The notes below the pieces were generated by a model. That model worked only from the letters and a program-made list of their open reading frames with translations, was not told the DNA's origin and searched no databases. A stretch of DNA of 64,000 nt, taken from positions 310,001 through 374,000 of the forward strand of contig NZ_JACJPP010000013.1 in the NCBI RefSeq assembly GCF_014696135.1, in the 5' to 3' direction. Shown here piece after piece: positions 1 to 9,046 of this stretch (the first letter of the stretch is position 1; each line of letters starts with the position of its first letter). Position numbers and translations under genes: made by a program. Source of the DNA: Nodosilinea sp. FACHB-141. Its GTDB lineage: Bacteria > Cyanobacteriota > Cyanobacteriia > Phormidesmidales > Phormidesmidaceae.

Positions 1-3000
1 CTGAATGCGATCGCTGTTGCCCAGGCTGCGAATCTGCACCAAACCATCGGCGAGGGGATTGCTGCCGGTGTAGCCAATGTCCGCCAGCAGGTCGGTGAAT
101 ACCAGCTTGTCAGCGCCGACCTCAAAGTCGGTGATGGTGACACCGGTCTGCCCAGTGCTGGTATAGACAATCTGGTCACGCCCACCGCCAGTGGTAATTA
201 GGTCGGGGCCGCCGCTGGCCAGAATGGTATCGTTTCTGTCGGTACCCACCAGCACATCGCTCTGAGCCGTTCCAGTGATCACATTGGGAGCCTTGATCGT
301 CAACCGGGCCAGCACCGGGTCGTGGTCGCTGGCCTGGAGAGATTCGGCTAACTCGGTGTTGACATGCACTGCATCATACTCCGCCGTGGCCGCCAGGCTG
401 TCGCTGACCAGAATATGGTCGATCGCCTGGGAGCTACCTTGGAAGATATAGGAGTAGCGCTCGTTCTCCGGCAGGGTATTGGTCAGATTGGTGAGTCCGG
501 CACTCTCCAGCCCTGCCACGGGGGAGACAAACTCAAACTCGTTGAGGTCGCCCAGCACCACCACGTTAGCGGTGGGGTCGCTGCCCAGCAAGCTGTTGAC
601 GTAATCCTGCACCACTTGCGATTGTGCCTGCCGCTGGTCTACTGAGCCATTGACCGTGGGGTCTTCTTGGCGGGCTTCAAAGGGTTGTGCGGTGCCAAAA
701 ATAGGAGCACTGCCGCCCTTTGACGAAAAGTGATTGTTTACCAGGGTGACTGCTTCGCCGTTGAAGTTAAAGGTGGCGATTAGGGGTAGGCGGGCGCCAG
801 CAAAGGCTTCGCCGCTGCCCTGGCTGCCAATGGTAGCCACCGAACCTTCAACCAGGTCAACCCGGCTGGGGTCGTATAGGTAGGCAGTGCGAATATTGGC
901 TCCGGGCTCACCGCCGCTGGCGTTGTTGGTGATAAAGGTGTTGTCGATAAAGGCATAGGTAGGCCCCCCGGCAGCGGCGATCGCATCCACTAGCGTTTGC
1001 AATGTCACATTCGCTGCCGTTACCCCATCGTTGGTGCTGCCAGAATTATCCTGCACCTCTTGGAGGGCAATGACATCGGGGGCGTTGAGGTTGCTGACGA
1101 TCTGCTGGGCGATCGCCGCAAACTGCCCACTGGCAACGTCGGTGTCGCCGTCGCCATCGTTGGGGTCAAGGTTGAGCACGTTGTAGCTAGCCACCGTGAG
1201 CTGGTCGTCGCCCTTGGTTAAGGTGCTGACCTCCCGCTGCAGCCCCGCCGACTGCACATTGCCCGTAAAGTCCTCGGTAGCGACAATTTGGAAGTTGCCG
1301 AAGTCGTAGTTGACTACACCAGTGACATTCCCCAGATTGTCGCCTACGTTGACCTCGGGGAAAGCAAAGTTGAACACGCCGCTGTCGAGCTGAATCTGCA
1401 CCCGCTCCGGGTTAAAGTCGTCAGGGCTGAGATTGAGGGTGCCGCGAGTACTCAGTCCCGTAGCCCCTGCACCGCCGTCAACCACCCCAAAGATTTCGCC
1501 AAAGCCGTTGGTGCCGTTGACCACCAGCAAATCTTGAGCGGTGACGCGCATGCCCTCTAACGACTCGAAGAAGTCGATGCCGTCAGTAACGGGGTCAAAG
1601 CTGCCAAAGGCGTCGTCGTCAATATTTTCGGTGGGGGGCACGCGGCCGCCCTGGCCAAGGAGCACCGCCGCAGGCAGGACATTGCCGGTGCTCAGGGTGG
1701 TGATGGTTAGGCTGCCGCCGAGCTGGGTCGTTGACAGGTTACGGGTCGAGGCCCCACCAGGGATAAACTCCGACACCATGCCAGCAACCTGTAGCCCATC
1801 GCCCACTGCTACGGTAGGGGCGCTGCCGGTAAACACAAAAATGGCATCGGCAGTGGCAATGTTGCCGTCGCCCACAGCGTCTTGTAGATAGAAGCCGTTA
1901 CTGTCAATCGCAGTGACAATCCCCGTGGTTACCACCTGCTGCCCAACCAGAGCAGAGCTGTGCCCCGCCCCCTGAATGTCGTAGATAGCGGTGAGATCCA
2001 CAGGCGGGGGCGGAGCCTCGACTACGGCGTTGGCGGCACCGGGGGTATTCAGCGCTTCACCCTCCACAGGCGTACCCGCAAAGCCAGGAATGCCTGCCAG
2101 ATCAAAGTCGTTGCGCACCCAGCCAGCGGCGGTATCGGTGTCCGTACCGTTGGGAATGCGCGAGGCCCCGCCTACCCGCTGGGTGCTGCCGTCGTAGCTG
2201 GGGGCGAGCACTACCGGGGTGTAGGTGCGATCGCTCGCCCCACCATCGGTCACTGCCACGCCATCCACCACGCTGGCCCAAGGGGTAACATCCACCACGC
2301 CATCACCGTTGGTGTCGATGACCTGATTGACGCTGCCGGTAAAGCCTTTGACCAGCAGCAGGGTTTGGGTGCCGTTCTGATAAATGTTGTTCAAAAAGCC
2401 CGTCGTCCAGTAGCCGTTGGCGTCAGTACTGCCTATGGTCTGGGCAGTGGTAATGCGGCCCAAGGTGCTGCCGCTGTCGCCCTCGATTTGCAGCAAGGTG
2501 TAGCGCGAATAGTTGGTGCTGGCCGTGCCGAAAATTTCCGCAAATTCGTTAATATCGGTGCCTGTGTGGTCAAACACAAACTCATTGATCAGCGGTTCTG
2601 CTGGGTCGCTTACCCCACTAAAGATTTGGCCAGCATTGGCTGCGCCACTGGTGTTAGTAGCGGTGCGTGCCCAGGCGAAGTCTTCGTAGGTGGTGCCGGT
2701 GCCGGTAAGCTGTAGAGAAGCACCAACCGCTTCTGTATCAGGCTGAGAAATGCCAATGTTAGTGCTGACAAGGCCTGCCGCCGGGCCATCAACGGCGGTA
2801 AAAAAGCCCTCGTAGCTGATGAACTGCACAACCTGGTTCAGGTTATTGACCAGGGCAAAGCCGTCGGGAACACCGTTTTGTAGACCGTTGCTGGGGTAAT
2901 TAATTACCACGGTGCCAAAGCCATTGCCCTGATCGGGAATCAGACCGCTGAGCGTCTCGTTGGCGGCGGGGGTGGTGTAGACCAAACCATTGGTGCCGTT

Positions 3001-3123
3001 GTAGCGCACGATGCGCCAGCCGGTTAGATCGGTACCGGCTGGGCCAGCGATCTCAATAAATTCACCAATATCGGTGCTCGTGTTGTCGTAGTGAAACTCG
3101 TTGATAAAAACCGAAGTTGCCAT
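1..3123 (-). CDS. ExeM/NucH-type extracellular endonuclease with lamin-tail domains and RTX tail (C-terminus cut by window)
   Basis: The frame is open for 1041 codons from an ATG at 3123 to base 1, so the C-terminus lies outside the window. It begins MATSVFINEFHYDN, a lamin-tail (LTD) domain; a second LTD opens with PLINEFVFDHTGTD near residue 190. An OB-like segment (DIQGAGHSSALVGQ) follows near residue 385. The catalytic endonuclease/exonuclease/phosphatase domain spans about residues 640-935, with SYNVLNLDPND, VIALQEVQD, NNHFSSKGG, GDLNEFEF and SDHDPV, which supply the metal-binding and catalytic Asn, Glu, His and Asp. The last ~90 residues in view (VLVGTDRNDTILASGG) are the start of an RTX calcium-binding, type I secretion module. 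The family degrades extracellular DNA for phosphate supply or biofilm turnover. The architecture is a confident match to secreted LTD-nuclease-RTX proteins; the substrate is inferred from the family. Confidence 0.88.
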   Translation of the reverse strand, partial: MATSVFINEFHYDNTSTDIGEFIEIAGPAGTDLTGWRIVRYNGTNGLVYTTPAANETLSGLIPDQGNGFGTVVINYPSNGLQNGVPDGFALVNNLNQVVQFISYEGFFTAVDGPAAGLVSTNIGISQPDTEAVGASLQLTGTGTTYEDFAWARTATNTSGAANAGQIFSGVSDPAEPLINEFVFDHTGTDINEFAEIFGTASTNYSRYTLLQIEGDSGSTLGRITTAQTIGSTDANGYWTTGFLNNIYQNGTQTLLLVKGFTGSVNQVIDTNGDGVVDVTPWASVVDGVAVTDGGASDRTYTPVVLAPSYDGSTQRVGGASRIPNGTDTDTAAGWVRNDFDLAGIPGFAGTPVEGEALNTPGAANAVVEAPPPPVDLTAIYDIQGAGHSSALVGQQVVTTGIVTAIDSNGFYLQDAVGDGNIATADAIFVFTGSAPTVAVGDGLQVAGMVSEFIPGGASTRNLSTTQLGGSLTITTLSTGNVLPAAVLLGQGGRVPPTENIDDDAFGSFDPVTDGIDFFESLEGMRVTAQDLLVVNGTNGFGEIFGVVDGGAGATGLSTRGTLNLSPDDFNPERVQIQLDSGVFNFAFPEVNVGDNLGNVTGVVNYDFGNFQIVATEDFTGNVQSAGLQREVSTLTKGDDQLTVASYNVLNLDPNDGDGDTDVASGQFAAIAQQIVSNLNAPDVIALQEVQDNSGSTNDGVTAANVTLQTLVDAIAAAGGPTYAFIDNTFITNNASGGEPGANIRTAYLYDPSRVDLVEGSVATIGSQGSGEAFAGARLPLIATFNFNGEAVTLVNNHFSSKGGSAPIFGTAQPFEARQEDPTVNGSVDQRQAQSQVVQDYVNSLLGSDPTANVVVLGDLNEFEFVSPVAGLESAGLTNLTNTLPENERYSYIFQGSSQAIDHILVSDSLAATAEYDAVHVNTELAESLQASDHDPVLARLTIKAPNVITGTAQSDVLVGTDRNDTILASGGPDLITTGGGRDQIVYTSTGQTGVTITDFEVGADKLVFTDLLADIGYTGSNPLADGLVQIRSLGNSDRIQ

Positions 3124-3649
3124 TAGAACGTCACCAAATGAGTAAGGGTTCACGATGGCCGCGTCAAACCGAGCCCCACAGAATGTGGAGCCGGGCCGCG
3201 CAGCAGCGCTATTACAAAGAGCTATTTGCAGGTGGATGGCTTAGAGCTGGTTTAGATGCAGTCTGGTGGGTCAAGGGAACGGCAGAAAGAAATTGAGCCC
3301 AGCTTTTTTTGTTGATTCTGTGGTTTGCTCTGCATTTCACAGCTGATTAGCTATAGCGATCGCTGTCGCCCTGAAATGTCAGTGTTTTCACACAAGACAG
3401 TATCAGAGCACCGCCGCCGGATCGGTAAAGGGAGGTTTAACAGTGATTTAAATCCGTCCGGCTTTCTATGACCTTTATAGAACCGCCCTAAGCAGGGGCT
3501 ATTGAATGAAATTTTCGTAAAGGAAAATCTTGTACAGGTGTCTGTGGCGATGTGATACGAGGGGCTAATCAGCGCGATCGCCGTAAGATTCTATGCCCCT
3601 GAGGGTAAACACGGCCAACTCTACTACTGGTCACTTCACCAGACAATGA
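3124..3649. other. Intergenic region, no gene recognised
   Basis: This lies between the nuclease start and the 3' end of the membrane-protein gene, both on the minus strand. It must hold the nuclease promoter. No convincing -35/-10 pair, RNA gene or repeat was recognised; only scattered GATCGC sites are visible. Confidence 0.4.
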
Positions 3650-4189
3650 TCACTCAAGGTCTTTGCCGGTCAGACGCAGATAGCCGAAGTATATGACCCC
3701 CACTAGCCCCAGCAGCAGCAGCACCAACACCTGGAACGGCACATAAGAGAACACTAGGAAGCGGATTTTGCTGAGAAACCAGGCCAGGCCCAGGTAGCCA
3801 ACACTCAGGAGGGCTAGCCCCTGAATGGCCCGGTACGCCGGAACTTGCTCTAGTGGCAAACGCTGCCTTGTCACCCAGAGGGATACGCCAACGTAGTAGC
3901 AAGGGGCCAGCATCAACAAAATATCGGCTTCTTTAACGACTCTGGCCCAACCGCCGTTTTGGGTGGCAAACATCAGGTAGCCAACAGCCGAAACCAAGCT
4001 GAGGCTGGCCATGCCAAGATTAAAGTTGAGAATAAACGGTTCCTCCTGTCGCCCCGGAATGAGGATGCAAAGCCCCAAGGCTAACCACGGCGCAAAGAAC
4101 AGCACGAGCAGCACAGCGTGTCTGTAGGCGACAAATAAGGTGAAGAGGTCTTGCAGCGTCATCTCAGTCTTTTGGGGAGAGCTATCCAT
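3650..4189 (-). CDS. Multi-pass membrane protein of unknown function
   Basis: A 179-residue hydrophobic protein. I place the start at MDSSPQKTEM (ATG 4189-4187) because a G-rich stretch (AAGGGG) lies just upstream; the frame is open 28 codons further, but those residues look non-coding. After a short polar N-terminus there are about five predicted transmembrane helices: LLVLFFAPWLALGLCILI, an ILNFNLGMASLSLVSAVGY segment, ILLMLAPCYYVGVSLWV, IQGLALLSVGYLGLAWFL, and a final VPFQVLVLLLLGLVGVIYFG. No catalytic motif or named family was recognised. It is transcribed divergently from ttcA. Confidence 0.7.
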   Translation of the reverse strand: MDSSPQKTEMTLQDLFTLFVAYRHAVLLVLFFAPWLALGLCILIPGRQEEPFILNFNLGMASLSLVSAVGYLMFATQNGGWARVVKEADILLMLAPCYYVGVSLWVTRQRLPLEQVPAYRAIQGLALLSVGYLGLAWFLSKIRFLVFSYVPFQVLVLLLLGLVGVIYFGYLRLTGKDLE

Positions 4190-4426
4190 AAGGCTACCCC
4201 TTGGAGAGGATGGAGCGGCGCAAACAAGGGTCAAACCGTTATCGTCGTTACAAGCACCAAAGGGTGCCGTCATCGCGCAGCGTGACGCACCTTTCCAGGT
4301 TCGGGCACTTTTTGAATAACCCCAACACCATTAGGGCCATATCGAATGACCGCCGCCCCTATCTCTCTGATGAAGCTGATTTTGCTGCTCAAGGGCAATA
4401 CGGAAGCTTAAGATAGGTTCTGGCAC

Positions 4427-5386
4427 ATGCCTCAGACAGCCAGCCAGAAGGACACAGCTATGGCCGCTCCCAAGCAGCCCACCTCCAACAGTTTCAAAAA
4501 GCTCCAGGGATTTTTGCGATCGCGCGTTGGCCAGGCGATCGCCGACTACGGCATGATTGGCGAGGGCGATCGCATCATGGTCTGCATCTCAGGCGGCAAA
4601 GACTCCCACACGCTATTGGATATCCTCCGTCACCTCCAGCGCAGCGCCCCCATCCACTTCGATATTCTGGCGGTGAATCTCGATCAAAAGCAGCCAGGGT
4701 TCCCGGCACAGGTGCTGCCGGAGTATTTTGAGGCGATCGGTGTGCCCTACCGCATCGTCGAGCAAGATACCTATAGCACCGTCAAGCGTGTGATTCCAGA
4801 AGGCAAAACCATGTGCAGCCTGTGCTCGCGCCTGCGCCGGGGCATTCTCTATCGGGTCGCCGCCGAGGAAGGGGCTACCAGAATTGCTTTGGGCCACCAC
4901 CGCGACGACATGATCGAGACTCTGTTTCTCAATATGTTCCACGGCGGCAGGCTCAAGGCCATGCCCCCCAAACTGCTCACCGACGATCGCCGCCACATCG
5001 TCATTCGCCCCCTGGCCTACTGCCCCGAGGCCGACATCGCTCGCTACGCCCGCTACCGCGAGTTTCCGATCATTCCCTGCACGCTGTGTGGATCGCAGGC
5101 CAACTTGCAGCGTGCCCAAATCAAGGAAATGCTGCAAACCTGGGAAAAGCAGTGGCCCGGGCGCACCGAGACCCTGTTTCGCAGCCTGCAAAACGTTGCC
5201 CCCTCACAGCTCGCCGATCCCGCCCTGTTCAACTTTGGCGGCTTAGAGTCGGCTCGCGTGGTTTTTAAGGATGGGGATGACATGGATGAGGACAGCAGCA
5301 ATTTAGAGGCAGAGTTTAACCCAGCTACAGCGCTATTTACCGAGGGGTCACCGCCAGCTCCAGCATGGCTACAAGGTACCTATTGA
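4427..5386 (+). CDS. ttcA: tRNA 2-thiocytidine(32) synthetase TtcA
   Basis: TtcA is an ATP-dependent PP-loop enzyme that thiolates cytidine 32 in tRNA using an iron-sulfur cluster. The 319-residue protein shows the PP-loop SGGKDS at about residues 55-60, followed by [15 protein letters not shown]. The first cysteine pair is CSLC (about 131-134), then the [19 protein letters not shown] segment, then the second pair CTLC (about 217-220). Length and motif order match the family. ATG at 4427 is used; an alternative start at MAAPKQ (4460) is possible. The last ~50 residues, after FNFGG, are acidic and poorly conserved. A degraded second copy of this 3' third lies at 8231-8488, on the far side of the RTX gene. 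The next gene converges on it. Confidence 0.95.
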   Translation: MPQTASQKDTAMAAPKQPTSNSFKKLQGFLRSRVGQAIADYGMIGEGDRIMVCISGGKDSHTLLDILRHLQRSAPIHFDILAVNLDQKQPGFPAQVLPEYFEAIGVPYRIVEQDTYSTVKRVIPEGKTMCSLCSRLRRGILYRVAAEEGATRIALGHHRDDMIETLFLNMFHGGRLKAMPPKLLTDDRRHIVIRPLAYCPEADIARYARYREFPIIPCTLCGSQANLQRAQIKEMLQTWEKQWPGRTETLFRSLQNVAPSQLADPALFNFGGLESARVVFKDGDDMDEDSSNLEAEFNPATALFTEGSPPAPAWLQGTY

Positions 5387-5433
5387 GCCATAAATGGGGC
5401 AAACCATCTGGGTAGATAGTTCGCCCCAATTAA

Positions 5434-5495
5434 CGAGCCGTCATTAGCAGGACGGTTCGCACGGCAGTTAGCTAGGCTAGCTCGGCAAGCCTAGC
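5434..5495. terminator. Paired stem-loops between convergent ttcA and RTX genes
   Basis: Two inverted repeats sit in the 135-bp convergent gap. Arms at 5434-5442 and 5451-5459 pair over 9 bp with one G-T. GCTAGGCT at 5471-5478 pairs with AGCCTAGC at 5488-5495. There is no clear poly-T tract, so a bidirectional terminator role is inferred from position. Confidence 0.5.
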
Positions 5496-5521
5496 ATTGC
5501 CCTGTCTAAGCCATTGCCAAT

Positions 5522-7753
5522 CTAGACAACCGCAATGTCTGTATGGGCAACTGAACCCAGCCTAGCTAGCTGCACCTGGGCAAAACCAGCGCCACTGCCA
5601 TCTTGGTCAAAGTAGAGTGCCCCCACGGTGTCGTCAAAGACAAATCGCTGGCTAGTTGTGGTGGCCGACGACCCAACGACAAACTGACTGACATCCAGCA
5701 AGCCAGCACTCAGGCCGCCCCCAAATACACTGCCGTTGATTTGAATTTTATCGGTTCCACTTGCAAAGTCATATAGGTAATCACCCCCTTCGGTGAAGTT
5801 GTTGTAGCCAAAGGTGTCGCTACCACTCCCACCCAAGAGATAGTCCTCACCAGCACCGCCAACAATTAGGTCATTGCCATTGCCTCCATAGAAGGTATCG
5901 TTGTCTGCCTCGCCATCGAAGCTAGCCGTGGTGGTGTATCCGTAGTAGTAGGAGTAGTAGTCATTGATGTAAACCGAATCTGCACCTACTCCACCCGTAA
6001 AGGTAAGGGAGCTGTTGTTGTAGCTAGAAACATATACAGAATCGTTACCGTCACCTCCGCTGAAGGTCAAGGAGCCACCATTGGACAAAGTCGCGGAGTC
6101 ATTACCTGCTTCGCCATTGAAAATCAAGGACCCACTGTATAAAGTTGCGGAGTCATTGCCAGCGCCGCTATTGAAAGTTAACGAGCCGCCGTAAGCATAT
6201 ACATCGTCATTGCCAGCACCGCTATTAAAGATATCTGTACCACCGTAGGACTTAAAGTTATCGTTGCCCGCCCCAGTGGTAATCGTATCGTCGTAGCTTG
6301 TTCCTGTGAGCTGCAGGTTTTCAATACCGCTGAAAACAATTTTGTAATTGTCTACTAAAGCGGTACTACTAGTACTAGTAGCCCCCATTTTAAAAGTTAG
6401 GCCACTGCTGGCAGACTGGGTGTCGAGCGATAAGGTATCGCCATTGGCACCATGGGTACTCCCCACTACCGTTTGAGTAATTAGCGAAGCGAGCCCCCCC
6501 GTCGTGGAAAGATTGAAATAATCGTCACCACTGCCACCATTGAGGGTATTGCTGCCCGTCACCTGGTTCAGAAAGAACGTGTCATTGCCACCGTCCCCAT
6601 TCAAAATATTGTTGCCGCTAGAGTAGCTAGCGTGGAGATTGTCACTCTCTAAGCCGCCCTTCAGGGTATTGTTACCGCTGGAATAACCAGCGTAGAGAGT
6701 ATCGGTACCAGTGCCACCATCTAGAAAGTTAGCCCCAGTTGAATAGTTAACATCAAGATTGTCACTCTCTGAGCCGCCCTTTAGGGTATTGTTACCGCTG
6801 GAATAGTAAGCGTAGAAATAATCATTACCAGTGCCACCGTCTAGAAGGTTAGCTCCAGTTGAATAGTTAATATCTAGAGTGTCATTCTCTGAACCACCCT
6901 TCAGGGTATTGTTGCCTTCTCCACCAAAGAGATAGTCATTGTCGCCACCACCATCAAGGCTGTCATTTCCCTCACCGCCAATGAGGGTGTCGTTGCCGTC
7001 TAAGCCTTTAAGGACGTCATCACCCTCTAAACCCTGCAGGTAGTTATTACCAGTATTTCCTGTGAGGATATTGTTTAAGCTATTGCCATTACCATCAATA
7101 TTGGCAAATCCTGTTAATACTAGGTTTTCTAGATGATCGCTCAGTGCAAAGCTAACTGAGGTTTTAACGGTATCAATACCGCCATCATCGCCATCCAAAC
7201 CCCCATCTTCAGAAACAATGTCGCCTGCATTATCAACAGTGTAGGTATCATTGCCACTGCCACCATACATGGTGTCGATTCCTAAGCCACCATCAAGGCT
7301 GTCATTTCCCTCATCGCCATATAGGGTGTCGTCACCACCTAAGCCTTTGAGGATGTCGTTACCCTCTAAACCCTTGAGGACGTTGTTACTGTTATTTCCT
7401 GTAAGGGCATTGTTTAAGCTATTACCAGTACCACTAATGTTGGCAGATCCTGTTAATACTAGGTTCTCCAAATAATTGCCCAGGACAAAGCTAACCGCGG
7501 CTTTAACGGTATCAATACCACCATCATCGCCGTCCAAATTTTTATCTTCAGAAACAATATCGCCTACATTGTCGACAGTATAGGTGTCATTGCCGCTGCC
7601 ACCATACATGGTATCAATTCCTAAGCCACCATCTAGGACGTCGTTACCCGCTAAGGCATCTAAAATGTCGTTACCTGCCAGACCCTTGAGAACATCACCT
7701 AACGCTGAACCGACTAAACTGTTATCAAGTGCATTTCCGGTAAAGTTGGGCAT
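5522..7753 (-). CDS. RTX (hemolysin-type) calcium-binding repeat protein
   Basis: A 743-residue protein built from glycine/aspartate nonapeptide repeats of the GGxGxDxUx type (for example GGLGIDTMYGGSGNDTY, which occurs twice). A ~105-residue block including DGDDGGIDTVK and a LENLVLTG segment is duplicated in the N-terminal third (about residues 55-165 and 165-255). The middle has degenerate repeats rich in Tyr, Ser and Asn (SSGNNTLKGG, YSTGANLLDGG). The last ~100 residues form the secretion-type module seen in other RTX genes here: DFASGTDKIQI, YFDQDGSGAGFAQVQLA and the terminal DIAVV. Such proteins are exported by type I secretion, fold on Ca2+ outside the cell, and often form surface layers or sheaths. 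No enzymatic domain is visible. It is flanked by ttcA and a broken ttcA copy, suggesting acquisition. Confidence 0.9.
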   Translation of the reverse strand: MPNFTGNALDNSLVGSALGDVLKGLAGNDILDALAGNDVLDGGLGIDTMYGGSGNDTYTVDNVGDIVSEDKNLDGDDGGIDTVKAAVSFVLGNYLENLVLTGSANISGTGNSLNNALTGNNSNNVLKGLEGNDILKGLGGDDTLYGDEGNDSLDGGLGIDTMYGGSGNDTYTVDNAGDIVSEDGGLDGDDGGIDTVKTSVSFALSDHLENLVLTGFANIDGNGNSLNNILTGNTGNNYLQGLEGDDVLKGLDGNDTLIGGEGNDSLDGGGDNDYLFGGEGNNTLKGGSENDTLDINYSTGANLLDGGTGNDYFYAYYSSGNNTLKGGSESDNLDVNYSTGANFLDGGTGTDTLYAGYSSGNNTLKGGLESDNLHASYSSGNNILNGDGGNDTFFLNQVTGSNTLNGGSGDDYFNLSTTGGLASLITQTVVGSTHGANGDTLSLDTQSASSGLTFKMGATSTSSTALVDNYKIVFSGIENLQLTGTSYDDTITTGAGNDNFKSYGGTDIFNSGAGNDDVYAYGGSLTFNSGAGNDSATLYSGSLIFNGEAGNDSATLSNGGSLTFSGGDGNDSVYVSSYNNSSLTFTGGVGADSVYINDYYSYYYGYTTTASFDGEADNDTFYGGNGNDLIVGGAGEDYLLGGSGSDTFGYNNFTEGGDYLYDFASGTDKIQINGSVFGGGLSAGLLDVSQFVVGSSATTTSQRFVFDDTVGALYFDQDGSGAGFAQVQLARLGSVAHTDIAVV

Positions 7754-8220
7754 AGGTTTCAGTCCTTCTGAAAATTTGGTAGAGTCGCTGCTCGAATGTA
7801 TCTATTTCCAGCATTGATTAGATGCCCATCAAAAAGATTATTTTTGTCGCTTTGATGAACCTAAATCTGTCTGCTAGAGACTGATAGCTTTAGCAAAAAA
7901 TAATTTCCTTCACCCACGGTTTCACAGTAGCCGAGCGCGTCTTTATAGGGCTAGCGCTTAAAAGTCTAAAAGCCAAAAATTTATTAAACTCCCGAAACTC
8001 AGTAATATTCGGTAAATTTCAAACATTTGCCTTGCAGGCATCTAAGTATTTATACGGTTGGAATGTAAAGCATATTACGGCCTTAGCGGATTTTCGTAGG
8101 GGTAGCACTATGTTTTCTGTATCGGCAAGCGGCATCGTCTAACCTGCGCTATAAACCAACCATCTCCTGACCTGCTACTACCAACTGCCCAAGCTCAACT
8201 CACCCTGGTGAGCGATCGCA
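7754..8220. other. AT-richer intergenic region upstream of the RTX gene
   Basis: About 470 bp between the RTX start and the ttcA remnant. It is AT-richer than the surrounding DNA and should carry the RTX promoter on the minus strand. No RNA gene, coding region or repeat was recognised. Confidence 0.4.
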
Positions 8221-8230
8221 GCTCAAAACC

Positions 8231-8488
8231 ATGCTGCAAACCTGGAAAAAATAGTGGTCCGGTCGCACCGAGACCCTGTTTCGCAGCCTGCAAAACGTAG
8301 ATCCCTCACAGCTAGCCGACCCGGCCCTGTTCGACTTTGGGGGGTTGGAGTCAGCGCAGATTGCTCCAACCGACAACGAAGTTGGGAATGCGATCGGCAC
8401 CGATTTAGAGGCAGAGGTTGACCCGGCAATGGCGCTCTTTGCCGATGGGCTGCCGCTACCCATGGGTGCTGGGGCGGGAGAGCGCTAA
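8231..8488 (+). pseudogene. ttcA: Remnant of the ttcA 3' end
   Basis: Translation gives MLQTWKK[17 protein letters not shown] and then [20 protein letters not shown], which matches the C-terminal third of the intact TtcA ([20 protein letters not shown], then [12 protein letters not shown]). An amber TAG replaces the Gln codon, and nothing resembling the PP-loop precedes it, so this is a 5'-truncated pseudogene of 86 codons. Nucleotide similarity is strong for the first ~130 bp and weak after the FGG segment, although both copies end in a similar acidic tail ([13 protein letters not shown] versus [13 protein letters not shown]). It lies in the same orientation as ttcA. Together the two copies bracket the RTX gene. 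Confidence 0.9.
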
Positions 8489-8499
8489 TTGACCCTAGC

Positions 8500-8961
8500 C
8501 TACCTAGGCAGAAACGCGCGATCGAGCACCTGCTCATGGGTGAACGGGCTCTCGATGGGGAAATTCTCTAGGCCAACCCCAGTTTCAGTGGCGGTTAGGT
8601 CGCGAGCCTCCTGGTAGCAGTCGGCAAATATCTGCTCAAAATAATCCGTCAGGCTAGGGCTAGTGCCTAGGGCTTCCTGTAACCGGCGACGATGCTCTTT
8701 AAGGGTAAACCGCCAGTTGTTAGAACGCTGTCCAGGCTGGTAAGCGTACTTGAGCAAATGCATCAGCACCACAATCAGGTTGCTGGTCAAGGCCTGTTTT
8801 TCGCTACGCCCCATGTCGTTTAGTTCTTTGAGTAAGTTGGCAATATCTACCTCCGCAAGTCTACCCGCTTTGAGCAGCTGGCCCGTAGTGTCGAGCCACA
8901 GAGCATAGTCTTGCTCATAGAGATTGGCTAGCGCAGCTAGGGCAGCGGTTTGAGGCGACAT
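8500..8961 (-). CDS. DUF29 family protein
   Basis: A 153-residue protein with the hallmarks of DUF29, a family greatly expanded in cyanobacteria: LYEQDYALWLDTTGQLL near the N-terminus, DIANLLKELNDMGRSEKQAL and a following LMHLLKYAYQPG, then a C-terminal helical region with SPFTHEQVLDRAFLP. It is predicted soluble and all-helical. The biochemical role is unknown; many relatives lie near mobile or toxin-antitoxin genes, but nothing here assigns a partner. It starts at ATG 8961 and converges on the ttcA remnant, 11 bp away. Confidence 0.88.
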   Translation of the reverse strand: MSPQTAALAALANLYEQDYALWLDTTGQLLKAGRLAEVDIANLLKELNDMGRSEKQALTSNLIVVLMHLLKYAYQPGQRSNNWRFTLKEHRRRLQEALGTSPSLTDYFEQIFADCYQEARDLTATETGVGLENFPIESPFTHEQVLDRAFLPR

Positions 8962-9046
8962 AGCGACAGTTGTAATAAACCTGCACTGCCATTGTAAGAG
9001 AGCGCAGAGGACGATGCGGAGAAAGCAAGACAGTTAATGGCCATCT

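Noticed and set aside
1960-2715. 251-codon plus-strand frame opposite the nuclease gene
   Set aside because: It is antisense to the confidently identified lamin-tail/nuclease coding sequence and has a composition typical of a shadow frame in GC-rich DNA.
8200-8537. Minus-strand frames over the ttcA remnant
   Set aside because: They are antisense to the readable TtcA-like translation and show no family of their own.
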